Origin: Dryas octopetala
Taxonomy: Eukaryota; Streptophyta; Magnoliopsida; Rosales; Rosaceae
Direction of reading: 5' to 3'
Assembly (NCBI GenBank): GCA_963921425.1
Contig: OY992837.1
Coordinates: 6,607,896 to 6,671,895 of the forward strand
DNA: 64,000 nucleotides
Under the pieces are notes generated by a model. The model was not told the origin of the DNA, did not search any database, and worked only from the letters and a program-made list of their open reading frames with translations. Made by a program: the position numbers and the translations under genes. Shown piece after piece: positions 27,058-38,309 of the stretch. How positions within the stretch are numbered: position 1 is the stretch's first letter; every line of letters begins with the position of its first letter.

Positions 27058-27738
27058 GAAATTGGATTGATCACAATGAAACTGAATCAATCACATTGAA
27101 ACTGAATCTCACACTGAAACGGAATCGATCACACTGAAACTGAATCGACCACACTGACATTGAATTGATCACACTGAAACGGAATCGATCACATTGAGAT
27201 TGAATCAATCACACTGAAACTGAATCGATCATACTGAGACTGAGACTGAATCGATCACACTGAAACTGAATCGGTCACATTGAGATTGAATTGATGACAC
27301 TGAAACTGAATCGATCACACTAAAACTGAATCGGTCACACTGAGATTGAATTGATGACACTAAAACTGAATCGATCACACTGAAACTGAATCTCACACTG
27401 AAACGGAATCGATCACACTGAGATTGAATCAATCACACTGAAACTGAATCGACCACACTGACATTGAATTGATCACACACTGAAACGGAATCGATCACAT
27501 TGAGATTGAATCGATCACACTGAGATTGAATCAATCACACTGAAACTGAATCGATCATACTGAGACTGAATCGATCACACTGAAACTGAATCTCACACTG
27601 AAACTGAATCAGTCATATTGAGATTGAATTGATGACACTGAAACTGAATCGATCACACTGAAACTGAATCGGTCACACTGAGATTGAATTGATGACACTG
27701 AAACTGAATCGATCACACTGAAACTGAATCAATCACAC
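27058..27738 (+). repeat. Minisatellite, 20-bp unit, about 34 copies
   Basis: The consensus unit is close to TGAATCGATCACACTGAAAC. Variants alternate GATCACACTGAAAC, GATCACACTGAGATT, GATGACACTGAAAC and shortened units such as CTGAATCTCACACTGAAAC. The variants recur in a fixed order, which suggests a higher-order repeat of several units. Most units contain ATCGAT or ATTGATC. Open frames across it are by-products of the unit being nearly a multiple of codons and are not taken as genes. Confidence 0.95.
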
Positions 27739-28064
27739 TACTATATAACATGCCTTTATATGTGAAAAAAATTATAATAATTTGCACACAATTAAAGGTG
27801 ACTCAAACCCAAGTCAAGCACGAGCAAAAAATAGTTACACTAATTTTCAATAATAAATTAATTACACTAATTTGCAATAAAAAATAGTTACATTAAATTT
27901 GCAATAAAAAATTAATTAAACTAAATTTGAAACAAAAAAAATTACACTAAATTAGCAATAAAAAAATAATCACACAATTTTTAAAATTAAAATAGAAATA
28001 AGAAAGATTTCTTATCTTTTAAAATGTGTATAAATATCATTAAATAACTATCTTGGCACATCAA

Positions 28065-28143
28065 AGTCTTCGGTCCAGGTGGTAAGGTGTTTGGGTAATC
28101 TCTTGAAACCTTTGTGTCTTGGGTTCGAATCCCCTTTGAAGCC
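28065..28143 (+). mobile_element. tRNA-like segment with A and B boxes, possible SINE head
   Basis: GTCCAGGTGGTAAGGTG resembles an A box and GGGTTCGAATCCC a B box, spaced as in a tRNA gene. The ends do not pair as an acceptor stem and no confident anticodon arm can be drawn, so I read it as a tRNA-derived SINE or a degenerate tRNA. Confidence 0.45.
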
Positions 28144-28699
28144 AAATATTTACTTTTTACTGAATTAAAATAGTGGGTGGGTGGGCTGCATCGTATGTTA
28201 AGGTCAATTTGGCATTATGTTATAGGGGTTAAAAAGGAAATTGTAAGTATTAGGGGGTTTTAAAAGAGTTTTTAAATGGGTGGAGGTTTAGGCAAATTTT
28301 GTATGTAGTTAGGGGGTTTAAAATTAGGTACTACAGACTCGGCTTTTTTTTTTTTCAAGCATCAAAAAGCTTTAATTACATAGATTTCTTGCGAGTATCA
28401 AGCTGTTCCTGCAGTAACTTCAACCTTGACTCGAGCAAAAACTTATTTGATACAGCTTGGTTATTATATAGCTCTTCCACATTCTGAAAATCAATAATAA
28501 GTATGAAAATGAAATTTTAGATCAATAAATACATAATAAAATACGAAATGGTAGGGCGGTGTCAAGAAGTTGGCATGACATGAAAATGACAAGACACAGA
28601 ATTTATCTGATTGTCTTGGCCTACCCTTGTCTTAGAAGAAAGCTCTAGAACTTACAGTTCAGATATGGTGAAATTAGTCTTGGACTGCGAAACAATAAA

Positions 28700-29866
28700 C
28701 TTACTGTTCCCATATTTTTTTCAGCTTATTGAAAATGTTATCGCTAGCTAGCCCATGACTTTGGGGAAAACGTTACACAAATGAATCCATAATACAGTGA
28801 GAGAGATTGTGTCTGTGTTTTCTGATTTTTCAATATACAAAGTTTGCAAAGGGATTGAAGCTCTCGCCATCACTTATCAGTGTGTAGCTGGTGTTGTGTT
28901 AGCTCCTTTTGGTTCGTTTGGGAGTTGGGGATGGCAGCTGATTCTTTATCTTTATAGTCAGCCTCTCTGGATGGTGCTCTGCTAGTCTGCTGCTTTCTCT
29001 CTCTAAGTCTTTGGCTTTCTCACAGAGTAATAAGAGTGCGCCTAAAAAAACATGGGTTGGATTCCCTGTTCTGGAGACTCCAGCAGTAAAGCAAAGACCA
29101 AGAAGAAAAAGAAGAATAAGATAGAGTTTCAGGGAAAGCCACTTGATCAGATCAAACCCACTTCGATCAGGTACTTACTAGTTGCAGGTCCATAACATAA
29201 CAGTGTGACCCTTTTTGTTTGAATCTAACTTGGGCTCAATCTTTGTTATGATATGCTGATGATGAACAGATCGATGTAGTTGTTGGGTTCATTGTTTTTT
29301 TATTGGGTTTTCTTGGTTCTTCATCTGGGTTTGTTTTAATATGAGCAGAAATGAGATATTTTTATGAAGTTCATCTGGCTTGGAAGTTGTTCTGGTTATG
29401 GTTTTGCATCAACTTTTAGATTTTCTACATTAAGAACTGTTGTTGGAGTTTAAATATGATAAATAAAAAATGGCCAAATCCCCTAACAGTACGGAATTGA
29501 ATTATGATGGCACATATACAATATATGTATCTCTGATGTCGAAGCACTTCACAGGCTTGCATTAGTATTCAAAGTATTTTATTAACATTGTAATGGCAAT
29601 GCAGCATACTACTACTGTTAAATTGCTTGGAGAAAAATATATCCAAGCAGCTATATAAGTTTCACATATGCATTACAAATATATGTGTTGAGAAATCTCT
29701 TCATAGAGACTACAATACAGACTGCAAGCTATGGGATGAAGATTCTAGCTTTCCCGGAGGTTGAGCTCTTAATAAGCGTTTGATGTGACTGGTCGTGGAA
29801 TTTGAACCTTCTTGTTGTGTGTGGTGTAGGTTGTAGCTATCAAGCAACTTGATCACAATGTTGGAA
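28700..29866 (+). pseudogene. Broken copy of the PBL7-like kinase (right arm)
   Basis: It matches the reverse complement of 24310-22610. The promoter, leader and coding exon 1 (ATG at 29051, [18 protein letters not shown]...) are well kept. Exon 1 is followed by recognisable intron sequence and the start of exon 3 (GTGTAG then [10 protein letters not shown] at 29830-29859). Exon 2 with the glycine loop is missing, and exon 3 is cut after about 30 bases, where sequence from an unrelated PPR gene begins. The exon 1 donor site has also changed (ACTTCGATCAGGTAC against ACTTCAGGTAC). No kinase can be made, but the promoter and exon 1 may still be transcribed. Confidence 0.9.
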
Positions 29867-30110
29867 GTGTTGATCGGAGACAATTCGCATCCGAATTGGG
29901 CAGAAATTGATCAGCATTTAGAGAATTTAAGAGCACAAGTGGAGGCTTGTGGTTATGTGCCTATTACAAGTTGTTGTTCTTAGTGATGTAGATGAGTATA
30001 TATAAGGTATCTATGGGGGCCATAGTGAAAGATTTGCCATTGCATTTGGGCTTCTAAGCACACCTGCTGGAAGCTTGATTAGGATGGATTTGATGAATTT
30101 GTTTGAATGA
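29867..30110 (+). pseudogene. Fragment of a DYW-type PPR gene (E+ and DYW parts)
   Basis: Reading from 29867 gives VLIGDNSHPNWAEIDQHLEN, then LRAQVEACGYVPITSCC to a stop at 29981, which is the E/E+ pattern (SHP ... GYVP) of DYW PPR proteins. After a +1 shift, DVDEYI at 29985 is followed by a stop, then GGHSERFAIAFGLLSTPAGS at 30015-30074, the start of the DYW deaminase-like domain with HSE. Intact DYW proteins bind organelle RNA and edit C to U. This piece is truncated, frameshifted and stops early, so it is a relic. It sits exactly between the kinase remnant and the WRKY44 3' flank and is absent from the left arm. Confidence 0.8.
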
Positions 30111-31344
30111 GATTAATTGACTTCCATTTGGATTACTTTCTCTCTGTCATTCCCTCATAAAAAGGGGGAGAATGGATTACAGGATTAACTGACCAGTTCA
30201 ATTGTCTAGGTCCTTTTTAGTTTATATCTCAAATTAAATGTTCATTAATCTCCCAGGAAAGGATTATCTAGTTCAAAGTTTATACTAGATGCATGCCATT
30301 ACGGTGTTACCTGGTACTACTAAATTGTTACTGGTTTGGAAAAATAATTTGATTCTTGCTGCGTAGTTGGGAGTGTTTCCTATCATAATTTGAGAAAATA
30401 CAAACATAGGAAGATTTGAAAGAAGATGAAATGTTAAACATGGATAAATTAATTATTCATTGAGCAACTGAAATATGGCCACATTATTTGATGAGCTAGC
30501 AATACTCTTGATTTCATAGTTCATAAGACAAATAACTTTGGATGCTAGATATGGAACTAGAGATTTTAAAAGATTTGAGCAGGGAATCATCGTTTCTCAA
30601 TTCATGAGATAAGCAATTTTTGTTTCTGATTTAAGACTAGATTTACAATTTATTGGCATAAGAGTGAAGAAAACTAGCATGACATACTACAAGTATAGTT
30701 CATGAAACTCATTGGAAGGATGAACATAGCTTAATTTTACATGTTGAATCCTGTGGCATCTAATAAAGAACCTGGATTTATCAAGGTATCCAAAATTTCA
30801 ATGCTGAAAGAAAATCATAATCAAAATCTAAGATATTACAGTGTAATTGTTCTTCTAAAAACTGATAACACAACCATTCCCCACTGGGAATTGAATCCTT
30901 AAACTTAATCTCTATCCTTATATTTTAGTGGGAGGAGTGCTATCAAGTTATCAACCTAACTGCCATTAACATGTGTAAGAAGTTTTATTAATTAAAAAGT
31001 GAAAAAATGCACTACTCATGAGCTAAATGAAGGCAGCAGCAATAGGGAAAATTAGTCAAAACATTTTCACCCATTCTATGTATCCAAAAACCCACATAAA
31101 ACTGTCTCCATCAAGCAGCCTTCAAAGAGATTCCCATTGCAGCACACCATTCAAGGTGGCCATCAGAACCACTGCAGTTCTTTGGTGTCTGATATGAATT
31201 AACACGGGTGTATACATTATATATGTCTATCTCTCATCATGTGACCTACCACAGGATGAGATAGATAGACACGAGTCACATGAGGAGGTGCATAAACCTG
31301 TGACATGGGAGTTTGTTTGATCCCAAAGTGTGAGTGTGATGGAT
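30111..31344. other. 3' flank of the WRKY44-like gene
   Basis: No gene seen. Part of it (about 30100-30440) matches the left arm at about 19970-20275 in reverse orientation, which marks the inner edge of the WRKY44 part of the duplication. The rest presumably holds the WRKY44 3' UTR on the minus strand. Confidence 0.6.
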
Positions 31345-33958
31345 TCATGGCTTTTCTTTACTTGTAGGGGCCTGTGTGTCCTTTTCGGATGCTCCTGGAT
31401 TTGTGTTCTTGAGTGGCATGTCATGGTTGTGCTTTCCCTCGTATGTTGTGATGAAAGCTTTGGGATCATCCGAGACTCTCTCTACATGCTTACGCACACT
31501 GCATTTGAGACTGGTGCATCTGTAGTAACTTCTGCAAGATAGAGAAATCCAGAGTGTAAGGAACATTCAATCATTCTTGGCAGCAAGTAATATGCAACAC
31601 ATACTAGCCAAAGAGAATCTTGTGTGGACAAACTATTTCACATACTAGCCATTGTAAATGTCTTGAATGTACTTTAAGACGATGGCATATTCTAGATAGT
31701 ACCAAGGAACTTTTTCCCTTGAGTGGACAAACTATTTCAGCACTTAATGAACATCTTAGTCAACTAGCTGTATCTTAACCTAATCCAAAGGGGTTAGTTT
31801 AATGGTTGGAAGCTTATTCTAATGCCAATCACTTTGGACCAATCCTTGTTGGAGGAGGTGGCTAGATTAAGGCCATATATGTAATCCCGTGGAGGAGTCA
31901 TTAGTTGATGCATAAAGAAGGAAAAAACACCACAGTAATGACAAGGCCTTCTTTATCACAACCCCAAACTCAATTGACAGAGCGGGTGGTTAAATTGGGG
32001 ACAATATCTACATATGTGGTGTGTGTGGGTCTGTGAAGGTGCATGATCGGACTCATCAATCAGCTACCGCACAATAATCATTACATATGAATATATGATT
32101 ATTATGAGACACATGCAAGATGATTATTAGCCAATTGTTCTAAGAGGTCCAGAGACATTGACCAAAAAAGAAACAAGAGTCTTTCTAACCTGGGATATGG
32201 ATTTCCCTTAACAACCTTCTGCCCATATTTCCTCCAGCGAAATCCATCACCTGTAGTATCAGATTCTGCAGAATTTTGCACCACAACACGGGGCTCTTGC
32301 ACACCTTCCCCTGATATGCCTGCTTCATTGGATTGATTCTCACTTTTTCTGAAGGAAAAAGCATAGTTCAACAAAGATCAATGACATTAACCTTGAATGG
32401 AGAGAATGATTAAAGTAGAAATGCTCATTTAGAACGAAAGAATCAAGATATTTTTAAAGCATATATTATCCATACGATCATGGTCAAGGAAGGAGAAGGG
32501 AAGAGCAAAGAAAATGGATAAGAAACAATCATTTGTTTTTTTAAAATATCAAGGTGCACCAACTTTCTAAACTAAAACTGGTAGGTCTCTGATAATGATC
32601 TTACCTTCTCTTACTTCTAGGCTCATAATCTTCTGCTTCAAGTCCCTTGCTTCCATCCTCACATTCGCCGCTAAGACCACAAGAATTATCAGGAGTTCCC
32701 ACACCAGCATTTAATGCTCCAGTTGCAACAGGATCACAAGGCAGTGGAGCTTTGCTTTGATAAGAATGCACAGGTAGTCCAACTTCATTACGATCTTCTA
32801 CTCTACCTTCAGAGCCTTCATTCCTTTCATTAAGATGACTATTCCATAACCGGTTGGTGGTATCTTGAGCAGCTCCATCAGGTACAAGTCCTAACCCTTG
32901 TGCCCCTGATGAGCTGCGCTTTGGAGGCTGAGGCTTTGAGTGGTTGTGTTCACCCTTGTAGACAATCTCAGCAATCTGTCCATCCAAAGATCTCTCGACT
33001 TTCTTTTTCACAGGACAATTTGGATGTGTGCACTTATAATAACTTCGCGGGTACTCACTTCCTTTGACTTGCTTCTGTCCATATTTTCTCCAATTATATC
33101 CATCATAAGAAGGCCTATCACTATTGGCCGTGGATGGTATAGTTTTTGATTCCTCTTCTATGTTTTGTGATGCTATCTTTAAAGGCTCTATTGTCCTATT
33201 TGTCTCAGCACATGATGGATTATTCTGGTGCAAATTTGAGCTAAGTTGGGGTCTAAAACATTTATCTTGGTTTGGATGTAGAACTCCAGCCTCAACTGAT
33301 GATTGTGTTTGTTGATGGCTGGTATTGAAGTTTCCCTGGTAAAAAATAAAAAAGAGTGATTTCAAATTTAAGGTTTCAAATATTTCACCACATTTCCAAG
33401 TCCATGTCTTTGCACATTTATTGAATAGGCCACAGGCTCATGAGCAGATAGTATTGAATGCTTAAAAATCCACATTTAAACCAGAAAAGAAAGGTTCAGT
33501 CAAATCACAAACAAGCAATATCTAGCTACTGACCATATTTGCCAAGGCAGAAACAGTTGCCCTTGATACAACTTTTGCCAATGGTTTGTATAGCACAGAT
33601 GATTTGCTATCTGATTTTGAGACCTTCTCTGATGAATTACTAAGTGCAGCACCAGAGACCTCTGCCTGAAATTTTGGGCACCAACAATCAGAAGAAAAGA
33701 ACTTTCAAAAAGAGGAGCACTTATTAGAATTAAGGTCACCTGGGAAGAAACCAAGCCAGTGACAGCATGATTCACCATTGGCTTGAACCTCACAGTCTTT
33801 GGTCTGATGGCAGGAACAGCAGTTTCAGAAGATACATTAGAGGGTGAGGAATCGATAGCACCTGCAAGAAGCTCCGTGAAGGACCTAAAGTTGGAACAGG
33901 TAGGCCTTGAAGCAACAGGTTTAGCTATAACGACCCGCTCTGCCTCCTTGACATCCAT
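31345..33958 (-). CDS. WRKY44: Group I WRKY transcription factor, WRKY44/TTG2-like
   Basis: Five coding exons: 33958-33740, 33665-33534, 33335-32605, 32348-32190, 31531-31345; 475 residues with all phases consistent. The N-terminus [20 protein letters not shown] and the segment [14 protein letters not shown] are typical of TTG2. There are two WRKY domains. The first has WRKYGQK at 199-205 followed by C-X4-C and HNH; the second has WRKYGQK at 399-405 followed by YYRCTSLKC and HNH. Both therefore keep the W-box-binding heptad and the zinc ligands. Group I members bind TTGAC(C/T) W-boxes; TTG2 acts downstream of the MYB-bHLH-WDR complex in trichome, seed-coat mucilage and tannin development, a role assigned here only by homology. 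The start ATG is preceded by a spliced leader. A dead inverted copy lies at 17425-20275. Confidence 0.94.
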
Positions 33959-35970
33959 TTCCAATGATTTTCTTATGTTCCAATTAGGTATTTTTGATGC
34001 AAACCATACCAGCATGAGATAAAGAAAAACATAGAAGTCCAATCATCTTATGCATGGAATACTCAGTATATCTCTCTCCAGAGAGGAATAAAAAATTACA
34101 AAGTTTTCTGGAGATGAGCTTGATATGGATTGATAATTAACGAATGCCTGACGAGCTGCTATGCCAGTGTTGGTTCCACCTGCGCAAAGCTCAATCTTCT
34201 TCAAATCTGCATAATACTGGATTATATAGAAATATTAACATAAAATAGTATAATGACAAGAGGGAACAAGGGCAAATTACTACTAAAACGCACACATTGA
34301 AAGATAACACTTTGGCTTTATGCATTCATTATCAAATCAATCCAGACAAAGTGAGCCTTAGGCTGCATTTGGGATTTGGTTTTGTAGAATTAGAAAATGG
34401 TCTCAGAAAAGTCCCTCTGCTCAGGTTTTTGTTATCATTACCTACAAATTGACATAAACAAGATTATGTGCCAACAACTAGCCAGAATACCAAAGCACTC
34501 ACATTTAGAGAAAAACAAACAGCAATGATTGAACAGATTTGGCACTAACCAATATTATTTCCTGAATGACCCATCTGGTCTCTGAAATGTCATTTCAAGT
34601 TTTCTTTAAAATTGGGCTATTGTTTAATAAAGAATGTAGTGGTTTTCGTGAAGATCCCTTTCTTTAAAGTTGTTTGCAAATTCCATGATACTGATTATCA
34701 AAATGAAATATAAAGCTATCACATTTAAATTTATGAAGTATTAAAAAATCTGTATATTATCCAAGTTCACGTCTCCAACTCCAAGCAAGCAAAATGATGC
34801 TTATCTGCCTCCCACTTAAGAATAGTCAAATTCCCAAAAACAAGCACAAACTTGGTAATATCTCTATATTTATCCTAAAAACTCAGTTCCTTTCTCGCAG
34901 TTGCCTCTTGGCATTTGTCTACAATAATTATCACAACTAACAATTTATGATTTTCTAAAAGAAATTGCCAGAACCAGATAATAAAATGTTGGAGCAACTC
35001 TAAACTTTTCTCTTCAAAAATCATAATACTCAAGTAACTCAACCATATAGTCATGACATGTTCAAAAGCTTGGTAGCCTACAAGTGACAACAACTACCAT
35101 TAAATATCTCCATCTGTGTACATAAGGTTAATCTTATTTCCCAATCATTAAAACTTTTTACACATCTGACATAGTTTTACTCCATTTCTTTCCAAGAGGT
35201 AAAAAATTGAATGAATTAGAAAAGAAGTAGAAAAAACACGCAAAAAATTTTGTGAACTGCAAATGAAATGGCAAGAGCACATAACCAAAAACCAACATAT
35301 TTTCTTCCAATAGACAGAAAAGAAAAAATAAATTAGTCCAAAGAAAAGAAGTAACAGATTTGAAAAAATCAACAAAAGATGCAAAATAGCATAGAACTTC
35401 AGACTTATAAGACATTAAAAAAAATAAAAATTCAACACAAACCCCACAAAATTTAAGAATCAAAAGAAGAGAAAAAGAACTAGCAACTGACCAGAATGGC
35501 TTCAACTCACAAACTCAGAAATTTGGTGGTTCCACTGAATCTTATATGCCAAGTATATAACACTTAGCTAGGTCTGCATTACAGAACCACCAAATTCATA
35601 AGAAAACAAAATTAAAACAATAACTTTAATTTTATGAATACAAAATTAACAACACAAACATAAACGTGGCATTAAAACAAGAGCTTTACCTTGGAGAATG
35701 GAGAGAAACAGAGAAAGAGAAACCTTAAGCAGCTTTGCACATGAACACCAGGATTATCTAAACAAAGAGAGTACTGGGTTTGTCTTTTTTTTAACCAAGT
35801 ACGTCCAGCTGCAGCACAAAAATCAAAACGAGTCGTTTTTGCTGGTCTCCTTGAGTTTCCCAGAGAGTTTTGAACAGTACCCTTTTAATGGAGAAAGAGA
35901 GAGAGATATCCAGAGTTCTGAAACTAAATTCTAGCACCCAGTTCACACTTGGACACAAGGAAAAGTTGCC
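33959..35970 (-). promoter_or_regulatory. 5' leader of the WRKY44-like gene with a leader intron
   Basis: A good donor at 35690/35689 (CTCCAAG then GTAAAG) and an acceptor near 34207 (TATGCAG then ATTTGAAG) suggest a noncoding first exon that ends at 35690 and a 1.5-kb leader intron. Transcription probably starts around 35.9 kb, downstream of a CT-rich stretch; this is inference. The left arm copies only the intron part and the second leader exon. Confidence 0.5.
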
Positions 35971-38253
35971 AAGAAAAAGAAAAATGAGGGAACCCAACTA
36001 TTTTTTTAACTATATTTTATTGTTTTGCATTATAAAGTTTTCGTTTTTTTTTTTTTTTTTTTCAAAATCTTGCTCTTTTGGTTTACTGTTTAGCAGCTGC
36101 AAATTGGGTTCTATAAGCCAAAAATAAATAAAATTAAAAACTGCAAATTGGGTTCTTTTCTTTTATATATTTATTGTTTTGGGTCTCAAAAACTGGGATT
36201 AGTGGCTTGAACAATGAGCCCTAATGCTACGTCCAACTAACTGTCTCTATTTCTCTTTTGACTCTCCGATCCTCTATGTATAGGCCGATACATAGCGCGT
36301 GTACTGCACTCGAGAGTCCTCTGGGACCAACTGATGCTTGACAGATACATGGGAAACGGTCATCAACAAGGAGACACGTGGCCAAGCGGGATTTGCTGGG
36401 TTTCAAAGCCCTATTAAAGCTTTGAGGTCCCACTCTGGTTGTACTTATTGGTGAGGGGAAGAGACATGATTGCCCATAAATCTTGAATGTGGGTGAGGGA
36501 AATGGTAGGGTGAAAGAGTAAAAATGCCACCTAAAGAATCATATTGTGCAATTAAAAATGGTATACATGTCATGAATGGGTTACCATTTTTAGATTTTCC
36601 CTACATTTTAAATTTTTAAGTGTATCTAATATATGGGAAATTGGTAGATGGGTTGGGGTAGGAAAACAGTGAGGCAAAGAGGGAGTTAGGTGAGGCTTTG
36701 ATGGGTGTGAAGTTTGTGAAAACTTCTAAGAGATTTGTTTTTATTAAAAAGTTCAGAAAAGTGGATAAGATTTTTTTTTTTTTTTTGGTATATGTAGAGT
36801 CTTTAGTGGAGGTTAGTAACACACTAACAATAGATAGATCTTTCAAAAAAGTGTGGATCTCAAAACAAAAAAACAAAAAATGTTTGTTTTTTTTTGCTTA
36901 AAAAAACGTTTGTTATTTGATTGTTAATAAGAGAAGTGTGGTTGGCTTCAAAATTGTAGAAATGGAGAAATTATTATGTATAACCGATTTACTGTTATTT
37001 GTTAAAATCAACTTATGTGTTATAATATAGGTAAATGTTATTAATATTATAACTTACAAATATAAACATGTTGTCCAACAATACTCTTACACGTTAAATT
37101 GGTTATACCACATGACGGTATATCGGTTATGCCCAATAATTTTTTGTAAAAGTGTTACTGGTAGTAAGTAAATTACCAAAAATAACCTTTTTTTGAAACT
37201 TTATTAAAATAGCATTGCATAAGAGCCATCTTTATTAGTAATTATGTAGTAAAAGTATTATTGTTATTATTATTTGCTTACTGAATTACAAAATACAAGA
37301 GCCATTACTATGGTTCGGACTTTGAAGTACTAAACCTAGACTGAGAGAAAAATTGACTCTTAAGCTTATAACCATTTGGATGTGCCAAGGAACTATTATC
37401 TACAATCTATAGTATTATTAAGAGAATCAAATTTGTCAATATCTTATACATATACATGCACAAATGTTGATTACTATATATTTATTGCATCAAAAAGATT
37501 TTCTTATTTTTTTTTTTATTAATCAACTATCGTACATGAGATTTAAATTTAGGATCTACTCCAACAAAGGGGGATTTGATGTCATCAACTAAACTAAATG
37601 GTCATTATCAAATTATTTTCTTATTTGAATTTTAGTAATTTATAAATTTTTTAGTAAATACACATTATCTCTTTTTCTTGTTGAATCATTATCTCATTGT
37701 CTATGTGCGCATTATTGATGCTAAATGCACAATTGCACATTAACTTCTAGATTGAGGTGAACACTTGGGTCAATCAGGGAAAATATTATTGGAGGTTAAT
37801 CCTTCATGATTAACTAATCAAATTGTGTAATTAAGCAGTGATCTTGAACCATTTCGTCTTTTACTTGTTCTAATTAATATATCTCTAGTGAGTTAATTAA
37901 TGAAAACTCAATACGTACTTTGTAGGCACTTTTTTTTTTGGCCATTATTTTGGAGGCACTTAATTATTTACAATTCTCTTATTTTTTGGGTGCACCGTGC
38001 ACTTATCATTTCCATATAATGCAGAGACGCCCAATTGATTACCTTTTTGAAGTACAAAAAGTTTCCATCTGTACAACCATAATTTTCATGGAGACCATAG
38101 ACTTGGCAATGATGCCTTACCAAGAAAGTACTTTCTTTTAAATATTAGTAAAAAAAAAAGTACCCTTTTTTAAGTATTGGTAATTAATTAATAATAACAT
38201 ACTTAAAAACAATAAAGAAAATGAAAAACGCTATTTTTTCTAATTTATGTGAT

Positions 38254-38309
38254 ATTACATCATTGTATGCATATTACGTCATTGTATGCATATTACGTCA
38301 TTGTAGTAG
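38254..38309 (+). repeat. 19-bp tandem repeat, about 2.8 copies, with TTACGTCA cores
   Basis: The unit ATTACGTCATTGTATGCAT occurs at 38254-38272 (with ACATCA), 38273-38291 and from 38292 on. TTACGTCA is a bZIP-type ACGT core, so the array could bind TGA-type factors, but it is more than 4 kb from the nearest gene start. Confidence 0.75.

Larger units (their letters stand above)
24311..28699. other. AT-rich spacer between the palindrome arms
   Basis: No supported gene in 4.4 kb. It holds a poly-T run at about 24523-24546, long AT-rich stretches with many short variants of AAAATCTTTAAAAATC in both orientations (25980-26400), a minus-strand tRNA-like motif near 26650-26745, the 20-bp minisatellite at 27058-27738, and a plus-strand tRNA-like motif at 28065-28143. 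Lines such as TAACCCCCAATTAG near 26411 and TTAGGGGGTTT near 28251 and 28310 may be parts of transposon ends, but no clean terminal repeats were found. An open frame at 25717-25899 has no recognisable product. Confidence 0.55.
28700..35222. repeat. Right arm of the WRKY44/kinase inverted duplication
   Basis: In reverse complement this region matches 17425-20275 (WRKY44 part, 35222 down to about 30100) and 22610-24310 (kinase part, 28700-29866). The outer match ends at the TCTAATTCATTCAA phrase (left about 17427, right about 35222). It ends inside the WRKY44 leader intron, so only the right copy has a promoter. The gap between the two matched parts holds the PPR fragment here and the TBC 3' duplicate in the left arm. 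Confidence 0.88.

Noticed and set aside
27229..27432. Minus-strand open frame with repeated SQCDRF/SVIDS words
   Set aside because: It is the translation of the 20-bp minisatellite; unit length and lack of stops in one frame explain it.
27058..27738. CRISPR-like array
   Set aside because: Units are contiguous 20-mers with no spacers, in a plant nuclear context.
28065..28143. A working tRNA gene
   Set aside because: A and B boxes are present, but no paired acceptor stem or clear anticodon arm, so only a tRNA-like element is reported.
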